From positions 1 through 26,585 of the forward strand of contig QAXH01002461.1 of NCBI GenBank assembly GCA_004335635.1: 26,585 bases of DNA. The letters are read 5' to 3'. The stretch is from Chloromonas sp. AAM2. Taxonomy: Eukaryota > Chlorophyta > Chlorophyceae > Chlamydomonadales > Chlamydomonadaceae. Below the pieces are notes generated by a model, which searched no databases, was not told the DNA's origin, and saw nothing but the letters and a program-made list of their open reading frames with translations. A program made the translations under genes and the position numbers. Every line of letters starts with the position of its first letter. Position 1 is the stretch's first letter. Shown piece after piece: positions 1 to 11,063 of this stretch.

Positions 1-63
1 AAGTGTGTGCCATGTCAGCGCGTAGAACCAAGGCGTAAGACGTAAGTGTGTGCCATGTCAGCG
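1..63. repeat. 20-bp direct repeat at window start
   Basis: The same 20 bases occur at 1-20 and 44-63, with 23 bases between. The repeat may continue to the left of the window. No function can be assigned. Confidence 0.8.
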
Positions 64-498
64 ATCACCATGCTGGCGTGCTACTAGGAAGTCTACTGCT
101 CGGTAGCCTGCTTGTGAATGCGGCTTTGGCCCCGCTTGTGGCCCCAGCATGAGCTTCAGGCCATGTAAAGCAAGGTAACCTGCATTTCCCAGGCATGGAC
201 TGACCCTCACCCTCCGTCAGGCTAGGTGCCATCTACAGGCAAACCCTGTATAGTTTGTGCTGAAGCCAGTGAGGTATGGCTCAAGACCAGTGGTTATTCC
301 AACTGCATAAATATGCAAAAAAAAAACCCAAGGACCGTAAATGCGAAGAGCTCAAATAACAGAAAACCTGATTCGTAGCTGTATTTTTACTACTGTAACG
401 GTATGTCCACCTGTTACGTATGGTACAATCCCATGGTGTGGCTGCAAACTATGCTATCTACAAACAACGGCTAAATGAAGCGCTGGCTGTTTCTACAG
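1..498. other. Upstream intron or gene-left region, no exon found
   Basis: This stretch leads into the first visible exon of the TPR gene, whose acceptor lies at 497-498. No upstream coding exon could be matched. The only structure seen is a 20-base direct repeat at 1-20 and 44-63 (AAGTGTGTGCCATGTCAGCG) and an A-run near 315. It is probably an intron of the TPR gene, because the next exon begins inside a codon and inside a TPR helix. Confidence 0.5.
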
Positions 499-3400
499 GG
501 CCAAGGAGTATGCTCAGGCCGTGGAGCGCTACACACTGAGCCTGGGCTACAACCCTGACAACGCTGGTGTGTATGGCAACCGCGCCGCTGCATACTTCAA
601 GCTCAAGATGTACCCAGAGGTGCGATTTGTGCCTTAACGGATTCACAACACTGCTCCAGTGACAGGCTACAAGCCTACTCCATGTTTTGTGTCATGAGTG
701 CCTTGAATGTTCTCTTGCTTTCAGCACCGCTATCCTTCATGGCAGCACCATTCGCCTAGTTTCCCGCCTGCTTGTCAAGTGGCTTGCTTCAATCTCGTCG
801 CATTCAGGTTGTGGCGGACTGTGACTCCGCGCTTGCGCTTGACAAGGGCTTTCTCAAGGGGTACGTCAGGAGGGCGGCTGCACGCATGGAGCTGGGGCAG
901 GCAAAACAGGCAATGGAGGTGAGTCAAGGGCCATGCAATCAGGGGCAAGAACGGAGGCTGCTTTGTATTGTACTGGGACAAGCAAGGCGGGCTACGTGTG
1001 TGACACAGGTGTAAAGCAGCAACGTGAGCAAGCTGGTTCGCCATGCATGAGGGTGTGCCGGGACACAAAACTTCGGAAAGGAATTGTTCCAGCTTCGTAG
1101 GCCCACCTGCTATTGGTGTGCAGATCTGCGAATATATCGTGATTGTGGGTTGCCTGCTGTTTGCCCGCCATCTGCTCAGGACATTGAGTCCGGCCTTGCA
1201 CTCGAGCCAGGCCACAAGGAGCTCAGCACCATGCAGCAGCGAGCTGCCAAGGCCCTCGGCCTGTCTGGCATGAAGCGCATGGCAATCCAGGAAGTAGACG
1301 ATGATGATGAAGACGACGACGTGGGTGGTGATGTCCCTGTGCCCGTCCAAGGTCGGACTGCGCCTGTCCAAGGTCAGATGCTAAGCCAAGGTCATGTCCA
1401 AGGTCAGGCTGCGCCTTCAGAGCCTGCACCACGCACCAGCCACCCCGGCGGAACACAACGCACACGCATTCCAGTGGTTGAGGAAAGCGATAGCGATACA
1501 GACGAGCAACAGGGGCTGCCTGAGTCCAAGGTAGTACAGCCGCAGGCGTCCAAGGTTCAACAGCCGCCGGCTCAGATGTCCAAGGTCGATGAGCAGGCCA
1601 GGGTGCTGCCTAGCCCTGCCCGGCCTACATCTAGAAAGACTAAAATTGCTGTCGTAGAAGAGGATAGTGATGATGATGACGTGGTGCAAGATGGAGGCAA
1701 GTACCAGCACACAGCACAAGCACCAACTGCAACAAAGCAGCCGGGTGCAGCAGACTTGGCCAAACCAGCCTCCACAGCTAAGGATGCCAAGAAGCCAGCG
1801 GAACAGGCAAAGATGTCAGCAGATGTCAAAGTGTCGCCAGTGGCAGCGCCGTTGACATCTGAGAATGCAACTGCCAAGCCTGCACTGTCTAAGAAGGCAG
1901 CTGCAAAGGCAGCCAAAGCAGCAGCTGCAGCTGTAGTGGCGGAGCAGCCAGCCGCACCAGCAGCAACGGCCCAGATCAAACCTGCCGCCACGCCAGCTGC
2001 TCAGTCAGCACCAGCTGTTGACGCCAAGCCATCCACCCAAGGCTCAACCACTGCGGCCAAGCCCACTGCCAAAGCACCTGCTCAAGCTCCTGCTCCCTCT
2101 GCCCCTGTGCCTGCCCATGTCACGCCAACCCCACCAACAGCCAGTGCTGCTGTAGTACCGCGGGCCCCTGCCGCCACCCCCGTAGCACCCCCCGCTGTGC
2201 AAGTGCCACTGGCTATTCTAACATTGGAGGAGGAAGCTGCAAATTTGAAAGCCCAGGGCAACAGGCTGTTGGTTGATGATGACCTGGTCCGTGCCATTGA
2301 TGTCTACACAAAGGCGTTGGAGCTGCAGCCAGACAGCGCCATATTGTACACAAATAGGTGAGGCATGTTGCTGGCTTGGGCTGCTGTTGTGATAGGGGCT
2401 GGAGTGAGGTCTAGGCAATCATCAGCACACCAAGCATCAAAAGCAGGTTGCAAGCCCATAAGGAAGCATCAAGCTGAAGCTTTTCCACGCTCTTGCCCAA
2501 CTGTATTACATCAGTACGTATATCCGCCTGTGTATCCGAATACACACACGTACATATGTGTACTTGTGCGTCCCGTCCTTCAGGGCACTGGCCAAGCTGA
2601 AGTTGAATGACGCCAAGGGGTGCCTGAATGACGCCGCCCAGGCTGTGGCCCTTGACCCCTCCTACGCCAAGGCCATGCACAAGAGGGCGCAGGCCAAGGC
2701 AAAGCTGGGGCTGTACCAGGTAGGCAGTTGGCCAGAGACCAGCGTGACTGTGATTGAAACGGCTCCCTATAGCTGTGTATACTGACAGAACAGCGTATAA
2801 TTGCTAGGAGCTTTCGCACACAGCTCAGGTTATTGTTGTGTAGCAAGGGAGAGACAAACTGCATGTGACAGAAGTCGCAGAGAGAAGGAAACGCCGTGCA
2901 GAGAGAGAGAAAACAGGAGTCGACGCAAGGCTTCAGGTCATAGCCATACAGCAGATTATCAAGTGTGAAGGGTTTAGAGCTGGTTTGAAGTTAAACACTG
3001 GCCTGGTGCTGTCCTGTGCGCAGCTCCGTAGGTATGCATGTCGACCGCCACAGTTCAGCGTGATATTACGTTTCTTGTCACTTGTTATGGTTGCAGGCGG
3101 CAAAGGAGGACCTGGTCATTGCCCAGGGCCTGGCACAGACCGACAACCTCAAAGAACAGATAGCAAAAGCAAGGGCCGAGGTGGGAAGGTTGGCACAGGG
3201 TGTTGAACAGGGTTGGGTGCGGCTGACAGGCTTAGGAGGTTGATATCACAATCAAGACATTCTGCTGCAGCGTGCTCCCACCGCAAGCTGTGACGTGCCC
3301 TGGAAATGATGACCTAGGAAATCAGACGTTGATAAGCACTAATCCACAAGCAATGACAGTAGTTGGAGTATCTGGATCAGAGGCTAACGCTGCCAGGCTT

Positions 3401-6400
3401 TGTTGTGCGCAGTAATGCCGTGCTGCCAATGAGTTACAATGAACCATCGCTCTGTGCTGCCCTTGCTATAACGGGCAATAATTTGTACGCCATGCCCTGT
3501 CCGGCCACCCCAGAAAGTTGCGTTCTGTATTCATGCGAGCATGCTGCACATGCGACACATGCACCTGCACCACTTGAGGTTTTGTTGCCGTTTCTTGCCT
3601 TAGGTTGAGTCTGACCTTGCCGCCCACCTGCGCGCCCGCCAGGCCGCCCGCAGCCTGGCGCAGGCAGGCAAGGTCACGCAGTACAAGGGTGGCGTCACCA
3701 TTGAGGAACACAGCGATGAAGAGGAGGGTGAGTGTTGGAACACCCAGATTGAGGAAACAGAGAGTTGTGCATACCAGGTACTATCATCAGATTAGAAAAA
3801 ACAGATCTGAAAAATTTAGGGCAAAGAGGAGAAATAGAAGGCCGTATGTAGCCAGTGAATTGACAGGTCACATGCGTTACTATCACTCTGACGCCATAAG
3901 TATTTGCGCATCACACGACCACAGATTTCACCTGCTGTAGGCTGGCGTGACGTGATTGGTTTCACATTCCTAGCTGGCTGTCTTCAGAAATCCACGCTCC
4001 TCGTACTCTTTCATGTTGTGATGTTGTATGTGCTGCATCATGCTTCGTTCTGATGTGTTGTGTGTGTGTCTGCAGAAACGGGCGCTCAGCTGAGCTCGCA
4101 GCAAGTGGCCCGCATAGAGAGTGATGCCACTGCCAAGTCACATAGGCTGAGGAAACAGGCGGAGCAGAAGCGCCTGCTGCGCCAGGCGCAGATAGAGGAG
4201 CAGCAGCAGCAGCAGGTGGTGGCAGCTGCAGCAGCCAAGCAGGCAGCAGCTGCCGCTGGGCTGCAGTCGGTAGAGGCTGGCGTGACCGAACAGGCAGCAA
4301 CAGTACAGGCATCCGTGCCAGGCGGCAGCCAGCAGCAACAGGCAGCCGCTGCTTCTCAGCCTGCACCAGCTGAGTCCAAGGTGTCAACTGGGCCGTCCAA
4401 GATTGCAGCAGAGCCGTCCAAGGTTGACCAGGCATCTGCAGACGAGTTGAAGGAAACCGGCAGGCAGCTGTACTCTTCACGTGACCTGGCTGGTGCCTGT
4501 GCCGCTTGGTCTCGGGCTCTGACTGTAGCCCCAGAGGGCTCAGCGGTGGCTCGTGCCTGCTTGGCCAACCTATCACTGGTTTTGCAGCAGCTGGGAGATG
4601 CTCAGGGGGCGCTGGGCCATGCAGATGCGCTACTCAAGGTGAGAAGCAGTACACGTGCAGTACACGTGCAACAGTTCATGCTTACTGTAATGAATTCCAA
4701 AGTAAATCGACTAAATGAAATGGGTGCATGGTCTGGGGAATGCTGACGCTACTCAAGGTGGAAGCAGCCAAGCAGCATGTACTTCGCATGCTGCTTACCA
4801 TCCCCTCCCTCATTTTCTTACATGTGGCCGACAAGGCGGCCTGGTGTGTGGAAAACATAACTGCATAATTCAGCTACTGTCAGGGCAGGCTGCAAGCATG
4901 CATGCTGGGTATGGAGTGTTGAGGAGGTTGGCATCCATCAGGTTTCAGTTCACAGCACGTTTCTGTCTATCAAGTACAATGCACACATGGGTCCAGAAAT
5001 AAGCCCAGCGCTGGTTGGTTGAACGGTTGCTGTTGTGATGTCACCACCTCGTGCAGCTGGAGCCTGAAAACGAGAAGGGCCTTCACAGGCGTGCACTGGC
5101 TCTTAGCGCCCTGGGCAGGCTGGAGGAGTCCATGGAGGCTTACAGGTGACGCATGTGGGCCGGATCAAGGTCATGAACACTACGGCCATCATCACCGGCA
5201 CCATCATCATCATCTCATCATTGCCATGACCATCGTCATTACATGGCATTTGCAACGTTGCCCACAGGGGTGTAAAGTAACAATCTAGGGTGTGTTGAGG
5301 GTTTGTGATAGAAAATGCGGCCATTGTGGCAAGGCAAGTTGAAAGAAAGAATCATCCAAGCGGCAATTGGCCTGTCTTATCATGCATGCACCATCCATCG
5401 TCTTGCCAAAATATATCCCCATTCGCAGTTCTCAAAAGTACTCAGGTCTCACGTTTTCTGCCAACTGCCGTCTCCTGATTATAAAGATAAACAATGAAGA
5501 CCACCTTGCTGTGTGTGCACTCACAGGGCTGCCCAACTCAAGTCACCCATGTCTGCCACTCTTATGAATGAAATGACCGACCTAGCGGAACGCATCAAGC
5601 GTGAGAGAGCACACCAACAACTCACTTCTGCCTCTCCTGAAGCCACCCCTGCCCCAGCCCCCTCTTTCGCCCCCAGCCAAGCTAGCACGGCCGCATCTGT
5701 TCCTGTGATACATCAGGAAACCTTCAGTGGGCGAGCAGCTCACTCAGCCACACCAGCCACAGCACCTTCAGCGCAGCCAGCAGCACCTGTCACTGCAGCT
5801 GGCAAGAAGATAGCCATCCACGAGGACGATGAACAGGGGCAAGATCAGAATGCCGTTGTATCTGAACAGGACGTGACCATTGACTTGACATCAAACCAAG
5901 AGCACCCAGCACGCACGTCCAGCCATGCTACTGCAACTGCTAACGGAACTCCAGCAACTGAATTAACAGACCGTGATCGCCAAGCGACAGCGGATGGGTG
6001 CCGGGAGGCGGGTAACGATCTGTTCAAGCAGAACCAGCTGCCCCAGGCGCTGGCTGCTTACAATCAGAGCCTGGAGGCGTTTGAAACCGCTGCCGCACAT
6101 GCCAACAAGGCCTTGGTGTTGCTCAAGCTGGGTCGTGCGTCCGAGGCAGAAACCGCCTGCCGGGCTGCCTTGGCACTGGAGCCGTCGCATGTCAAGGCAC
6201 AGTTCAGACTGGCCAAGGCGCTACAGCAGGTGGATAGGCTGGAAGAGGCTGTGCCACTGTTCGAACAGGTAAGAAATCGTCACATGAACGTTTTGAGTAC
6301 TGCGGTATTGCAGCTCGTGGTGCTACAGACTGACTAGTGCTAGGGTCGTTCCATGGCCATACTATGATAGAAAGTAAACTACGCATAGTCATTCTACACA

Positions 6401-8110
6401 TAGCAATCAACAGTGGGCCATGTGGTGAGTAGAAAGACATTGAGGTGGCCATGCCACTCTTTGAGCAGGTCGGCGTGCTGCAGGCTGCTGGGTCAGATGT
6501 GGGACAAGCACCTTGGCGCTGCATCATGATTAATACGCGGCTTGTTTGTTACACATGGTTTTGCAGCCCATGGCCAAACATATCGACCCCACCATCCCCC
6601 TCAGCAAAGCATGTGCATGATGCCCCAGAAAGCTGGTGCTTGTTCAGCTGGAAACCAATGTTATGAAGTCATTTGTGTACACGGTAGATACAGGAATGCT
6701 TTCTCTACTTGTTGACATAGCAGTGTTTTGTGACTGTTCCGTTACTGTTCCGCAGATCCATGCCGTGCGCAACGACAAGGAATCCCGAGATGACCTGGCT
6801 GCAGCAAAGCGGGAGCTGCTAGCATTACGCACGAAGCAGGCGGCTGCCACCGCTGCTGCTGCTGCTGCTGCTGCTGCCAGCACCACCAGCAGCAGGCCTC
6901 CAGCACCTGTTCGACAAAAGATTCAGATTGAAGAAACGTGCAGCGATGCATCAGAAGATGAGCACGAAGGGCTTACCGTGCCGGTTGGCATGGCCACACA
7001 AGGCTCTGCCGCTGCAGCTCATCCCGCTGCGAATGGGGCCAAGGCTGACAGCGAGGCTCGCAGGCTCAGTCCGGCTGTCTCCCTAGGCGGCACCAGCAGC
7101 ACCAGCAGCCGCAGGACCAGTGGCAGTGGCAGCATCAGCTCCAGCAAGCTGCAGCAGGTGGCAGCAGCCAGGGCAGCTGCAGCCATTGCCAACCTGGCCA
7201 GCAAGCGGCCTGCACCGCCAAAGAGCGCAGTTGACTTTACAAATGGCTGCAAGCTGATTGGCGACGATAACGAGGTACATTGGGGTGCTGGCTAGCTGGC
7301 TTCAGGTACAATCAGCGCATCAACGCTAGGTGATAATTATTGTACTTGGCACAGCACGTGTCAACAGGTACACGCTGTCAAATCTAGACTCATCTGGCTT
7401 ACTTGCCTGAAGCATTGTCCAGAGAATGATGGCGGATGGGCCTACATTGCTGCTGCTGAAACGGTTTGTCTCCCTTGCTCCCCTGCCCTAGCTGTGGTAG
7501 GCATGAGGATGGCCGATGCTTTCCTGTGCTAAGACCTGGCCTGCTTGAACATATGACTGCAGCTCCTTGCTGACTACGTTGCCTCCATTGAGCCCTCCAC
7601 CTACCCAAGCCTGTTTAAGCAATCGCTGGACAACTCATGCCTCAGCCACATGCTGCGTGCACTCAACCATTTTGCAAAGGTAGGGCTGCTACGCGGCATG
7701 TGCCTGCACCACGTCTTGCTTGTGTGGCACAGCTGCCAAACATATCATGTGGTGCATTTGACGAACACATTCTGACCTGTGCCAGGTGACAGTCTCTTTG
7801 TTTCTGCCAATCTTCCTGCCTTTCCTTGCCTCTCTCGCTCAGGGTAGGTCAGGGCAGTACACATCCCATTCCGTTCCGACTTTTCTGAATCTTACGACCT
7901 GTTTGGGTCCTGCAGGAGAATGCAGCATTTGCCTTCCAGGCGCTGACACACCTGCCTGCTGTGAGCCGCTTTTCCATGGTGTACACCATGCTGCCACGTG
8001 CTGACAAGGCAGTGGCTGCAGAGATTCTGAACAAGGCGGCTGCAGCGGGCCTTAAGACAGATGAGCTGAAGCCCAAGTTTGGTATCAAAGACAAAGCTCA
8101 AGAAGTTTAA
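499..8110 (+). CDS. SPAG1/RPAP3-like TPR co-chaperone (5' partial, 12 exons seen)
   Basis: Exons: 499-619, 808-918, 1180-2357, 2584-2719, 3097-3180, 3604-3727, 4076-4638, 5057-5145, 5527-6268, 6756-7274, 7563-7679, 7916-8110 (TAA). All phases join, giving 1325 residues in the window plus a missing N-terminus. Seen: TPR blocks at about residues 1-110, 426-543, 705-825 and 955-1080 (for example GNRLL..D..RAIDVYTKALELQP..A..YTNRA). Between them are Ala/Pro/Gln-rich disordered linkers with acidic motifs, and at about 1205-1310 a helical end with YPSLFKQSL..S.LS.ML and VSRFSMVYTMLP, which resembles the RPAP3_C domain. Known: RPAP3 and SPAG1 use TPRs to bind HSP90/HSP70 tails, and the C-domain binds RUVBL1/2 in R2TP-type complexes; SPAG1 assembles axonemal dyneins. 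Inference: a cytosolic assembly co-chaperone, closer to SPAG1 because of its multiple TPR blocks. RPAP3 orthology is the main alternative. No internal lesion was found. Confidence 0.9.
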
Positions 8111-9316
8111 GCTGTAGAGTCTAAGTCACATCATTGCGTTACTTAGAAGCTGCGGGCTTCAACTTTTAGTGAGCCAGTTTAGGATGCAAACAAGCCTGCT
8201 TGCTCCTCTAGCATCCGAGTCTGATGAATCTATAGAATTCACATCTTCGGATGGAGCTCATTCCCCTTTGCCTTTTGCCTTTCGGCGCCCTTTTGGTCTG
8301 GCAAGGTTTGCCTCGAAGAGCATGCATTGACTTCTTTTCAGGCCATTCAATCACAAGCCATGCTGAACCAGCTTCATAGAGCAGGATTACCATATGTGTT
8401 GGCAGAGTACCAAGATTCTGCGAGTGAAGCAGGTTGTTGATTGACGCATGGGGCGGGGCACCCTTCACAATTGGCATGCACAGTAAGCGCCACACAGTTC
8501 AAGCTGACGTAAACAGTGTATGTGGCACAAACAGATGTGGGTAGAGCAGTGCTTGCCATCTCTTCACTTCTTGCTGAGCCAGCAAGGCAAGCCTCATTTG
8601 ACCTCGGATTACATTTCATGCATGCTGCCAAACCAACCCTTGCTATTTTGCTGACAACCTCGGACCACTGGCCTAGCATTAGTGACACCCAATCCGTGTA
8701 GGGTCTCCCATATGAATGCTGTGGCTCAAAAGAATGTCGAACAAATGTCGTGTAACAAGCCTGACCTACTAGTCAGGCGGTAAGGGCACTTTTAGTCAGA
8801 GCAGAATCGTCCTCTGTAGTGGTCACTGCCGGGTCTGCACGCGGCTGCTGAGATACATCTGCGGAGTGTGGACGTGAACGACTACTCGAGGGAGTGCAGC
8901 CATATGCTTGCGGACATGAATGTTAAGCCTCACTAGAGCAGGGGCCCTCAAGATGGTACATCTGGATTGCACCACGTGGCATGAAATCGAGGCATGGCAA
9001 ATTGCAAACTTGATTTCTCATCGTGAGGGCTAAATCTGTGTGCCCATCAGTCAGAAGCGCTTGTTTGTTGATGACTACATCCTGACCACCGGGATGGGTC
9101 AGCTAGGGTCAGTACCACTTGTAGACACTGTAGACACTCTGTCAGCCTGACACTTGCTGTTCATCTGCCCAATGATGACGCACAGACTGGATCCTCTTCC
9201 TGTGTCCAGGTTGATTGGTTGATTTTGACCGGTGTGGCCTGGCCTGTGCTCTCGAGTGTGCAGGCCCTTTCTTGCTGACCCTCGAAACCGGTCATGGTCA
9301 GGCAACACTGATGCGG
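8111..9316. other. Intergenic: convergent 3' ends of TPR gene and ATG12
   Basis: The TPR gene ends at 8110 and ATG12 ends, on the opposite strand, at 9317, so this holds the two converging 3' untranslated regions. Short open frames here show no recognisable motif or exon signal. A small direct repeat (TGTAGACAC, twice) lies near 9120-9140. Nothing else is supported. Confidence 0.6.
8751..8755 (+). terminator. TGTAA poly(A)-type signal, TPR gene
   Basis: This is the first TGTAA downstream of the TAA stop at 8110 on the plus strand. TGTAA is the usual green algal poly(A) signal. It would imply a 3' untranslated region of about 650 bases, which is plausible for chlorophytes, but the five-base motif also occurs by chance. 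Confidence 0.4.
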
Positions 9317-10434
9317 TCATCCCCAGGCCGGTGTCATGGCGTAGTTGACATGCAGCTTGCCGTCAATGCCATAAGCCTGTGAAGCACATAGGCAGCCAAC
9401 AACAAACAACAACGATGGTTGCAGGGATTGACAAGGGGTTGAAACTGCTACAGGTCCATGAGTCCTGCAGCAATGAACTTCCTGCAAGTCAATATTCCAT
9501 GTGCCATGCCAGGCTGGAAGACTCGGCATGGGCGCACTACGCATATCGCACGGTCATCTCTTTGAGCTGTGTGGCACCCAGACCAACCAAGATTGGAATC
9601 ATCCCTGCCAATAAAGGTCATGCTCATGCTCTAAATTCTCTGCCAGGGACCGGCCTATGCATGCGCATTCAGTTCTTAGTGGCATGCGCACGCTTGGTGA
9701 AAACTTAGTAATGTATATGATATGCTCTGGCTGCAGCCACACCTGTTTGAGCACAGCCAGCTCATCATCAAGCGAGGGCGTGAAGGCTTCCCTCAGGTAC
9801 ACAAACTGCAAAGATGACGAAGATACCAGGTGTGTCTTCAAGGATACCCGACTGCAAATGTTCAACTCAGCGTGTGTTAGTTGGACTCAGCTCAGGCGCA
9901 ACACCAGCCTTGATGCGATAACCTTGGCTGCTAATACACCATTCCTTTGATGTTAGCGTACGCATGTGATGTCAGGAGTGGCATGCAGCGAGTGGCATGC
10001 CGCAGCGTCCATGCCGTCCCTGACGTGCATGCATCCATGCAGTACGTGCTATTGGCGAAGCACTCACCACAGATTCAGACTTGAGTTGCTTTCGTAAGTA
10101 CAGGACAAGCTTTGAGAACTTGGAGTCTAGGGTCACCTGCCGTGCAACGGGGAGGGGGTAGCACTAAAAAATAACACGCACACGAAAGAATTGCAACCCT
10201 TTCTTGGATCGCGAACCTGGCATGCGTTCCCACCTTCACTTTGCTCTGCTGCAAGATGGGCGCTCCTCCAGCCGCACGAAAGATTACGACGACTGCGCGA
10301 AGTTCGGTCAGGAAGCGAGCTTCAGAGCCGATGGACTTCAATAATTCTACTCATGCTGCACTCTGGCGCAGCATGTCGTAAAGCAGCATGCACCCTGCTA
10401 CGCGAGCCCATCGCTCACCCTTGTCTGTGTCCAT
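9317..10434 (-). CDS. ATG12: Ubiquitin-like autophagy protein ATG12
   Basis: Five exons on the minus strand: 10434-10419 (only 16 nt, MDTDK plus one base), 10292-10234, 10136-10068, 9805-9743, 9376-9317 (TGA). Phases agree and give 88 residues, close to plant ATG12 at roughly 95. Seen: an N-terminal strand VVVIFRAAGGAPILQQSK, then LRKQLKSESVFVYLREAF, SLDDELAVL, and the end DGKLHVNYAMTPAWG. The GGAPIL, FVY, DGKL..NY and terminal AWG blocks are ATG12 hallmarks. Known: ATG12 has a beta-grasp fold, is activated by ATG7 and ATG10 through its C-terminal Gly, and is joined to a Lys of ATG5; the conjugate with ATG16 promotes ATG8 lipidation on the growing autophagosome. The frame around exon 2 has no ATG after its upstream stop at about 10351, so the tiny first exon supplies the start. 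It lies tandem to the YLMG-like gene. Confidence 0.92.
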
Positions 10435-11063
10435 TGCCAGGGCATGTCTTTCAGCACGGATGTTTACAAACCTAGGGTTGGGTGTTCCGTGGCACAAGCC
10501 TCAGGTGGCGTAAAATTACGTCTACAAGTGATCTGTAGTTGTTGGAGTAGGTTTTGCCAGGGACTAGTGTACAATGTTACAGCAGCCCTGCAGGGGCACT
10601 TTACTCAAAGGTCATTACTCTTGGTCACAGTGTGTGGGATATAGAGTGAACTTTGAATCTGCCCGGAAGCTGCAGTCGGGACTCTGCAGTGCCGCACACA
10701 CGCAATCCTCACGTCACCCATGCTCATTTACGTTTACATCTCGCTATAGCTGCACATCAAAACTGCAGCAGGGTCCGGCTTGATCCAATCCAGCTGTCCA
10801 CCAGCAGTTGCAGCAGTAAACAGCATTCCGGCCAAAACGTGGCCAGGCCCTCCATTCTATGATGCAGGTCGGAACTTACTAGGCGAACTAGGATGGCTGC
10901 CAGTCTCGGCAGCCAAGCTGTCAGGACTGCAGCAAAAATAAAGAAGTTTGCCAGTTCTGGGACGGCTTCCTGCCTGTTGTCAGAATTGCCCCATCATACT
11001 GATGTGCCTGTCAAATTCAGCTAGCAGTAGACCCCGGCAGTGACCCAGCAAGCTAGGCAGTTC
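10435..11063. other. Intergenic between YLMG-like gene and ATG12
   Basis: Both flanking genes are on the minus strand, so this should hold the YLMG-like 3' untranslated region and the ATG12 promoter. A TGTAA on the minus strand (10581-10577) could be the poly(A) signal. Near 10948-10968 there is an isolated match to the core of the foldback repeat at 13487-13767. No gene was seen. Confidence 0.55.
10577..10581 (-). terminator. TGTAA poly(A)-type signal, YLMG-like gene
   Basis: A minus-strand TGTAA about 485 bases past the stop of the YLMG-like gene and about 140 bases before the ATG12 start. It is a reasonable algal poly(A) signal, but it rests on a five-base motif alone. Confidence 0.3.

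Noticed and set aside
474..500. ATG at 475 as start of the TPR gene
   Set aside because: It is in a different frame from the TPR exon, and a TTTCTACAG acceptor lies between; the exon begins inside a TPR helix, so the gene starts outside the window.
1572..1991. 139-codon Ala-rich open frame on the minus strand
   Set aside because: It is the antisense shadow of the Ala/Lys-rich linker of the TPR gene, which has correct splice phases and conserved TPRs on the plus strand.
6440..6480. Extra TPR-gene exon containing AMPLFEQV
   Set aside because: It would repeat the end of the preceding exon and break the phase; exon 6756 joins exon 6268 directly with a continuous TPR helix. It is treated as a duplicated donor look-alike.
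9980..10045. Cluster of GCATGC-rich palindromes
   Set aside because: It lies in an ATG12 intron, and GCATGC words are common throughout the window, so no special site can be claimed.
10075..10341. Unspliced ATG12 frame starting at TTG 10341
   Set aside because: It has no ATG. It reads through an intron with a good GTGGGA donor, and the ATG12 core is continuous only after splicing.
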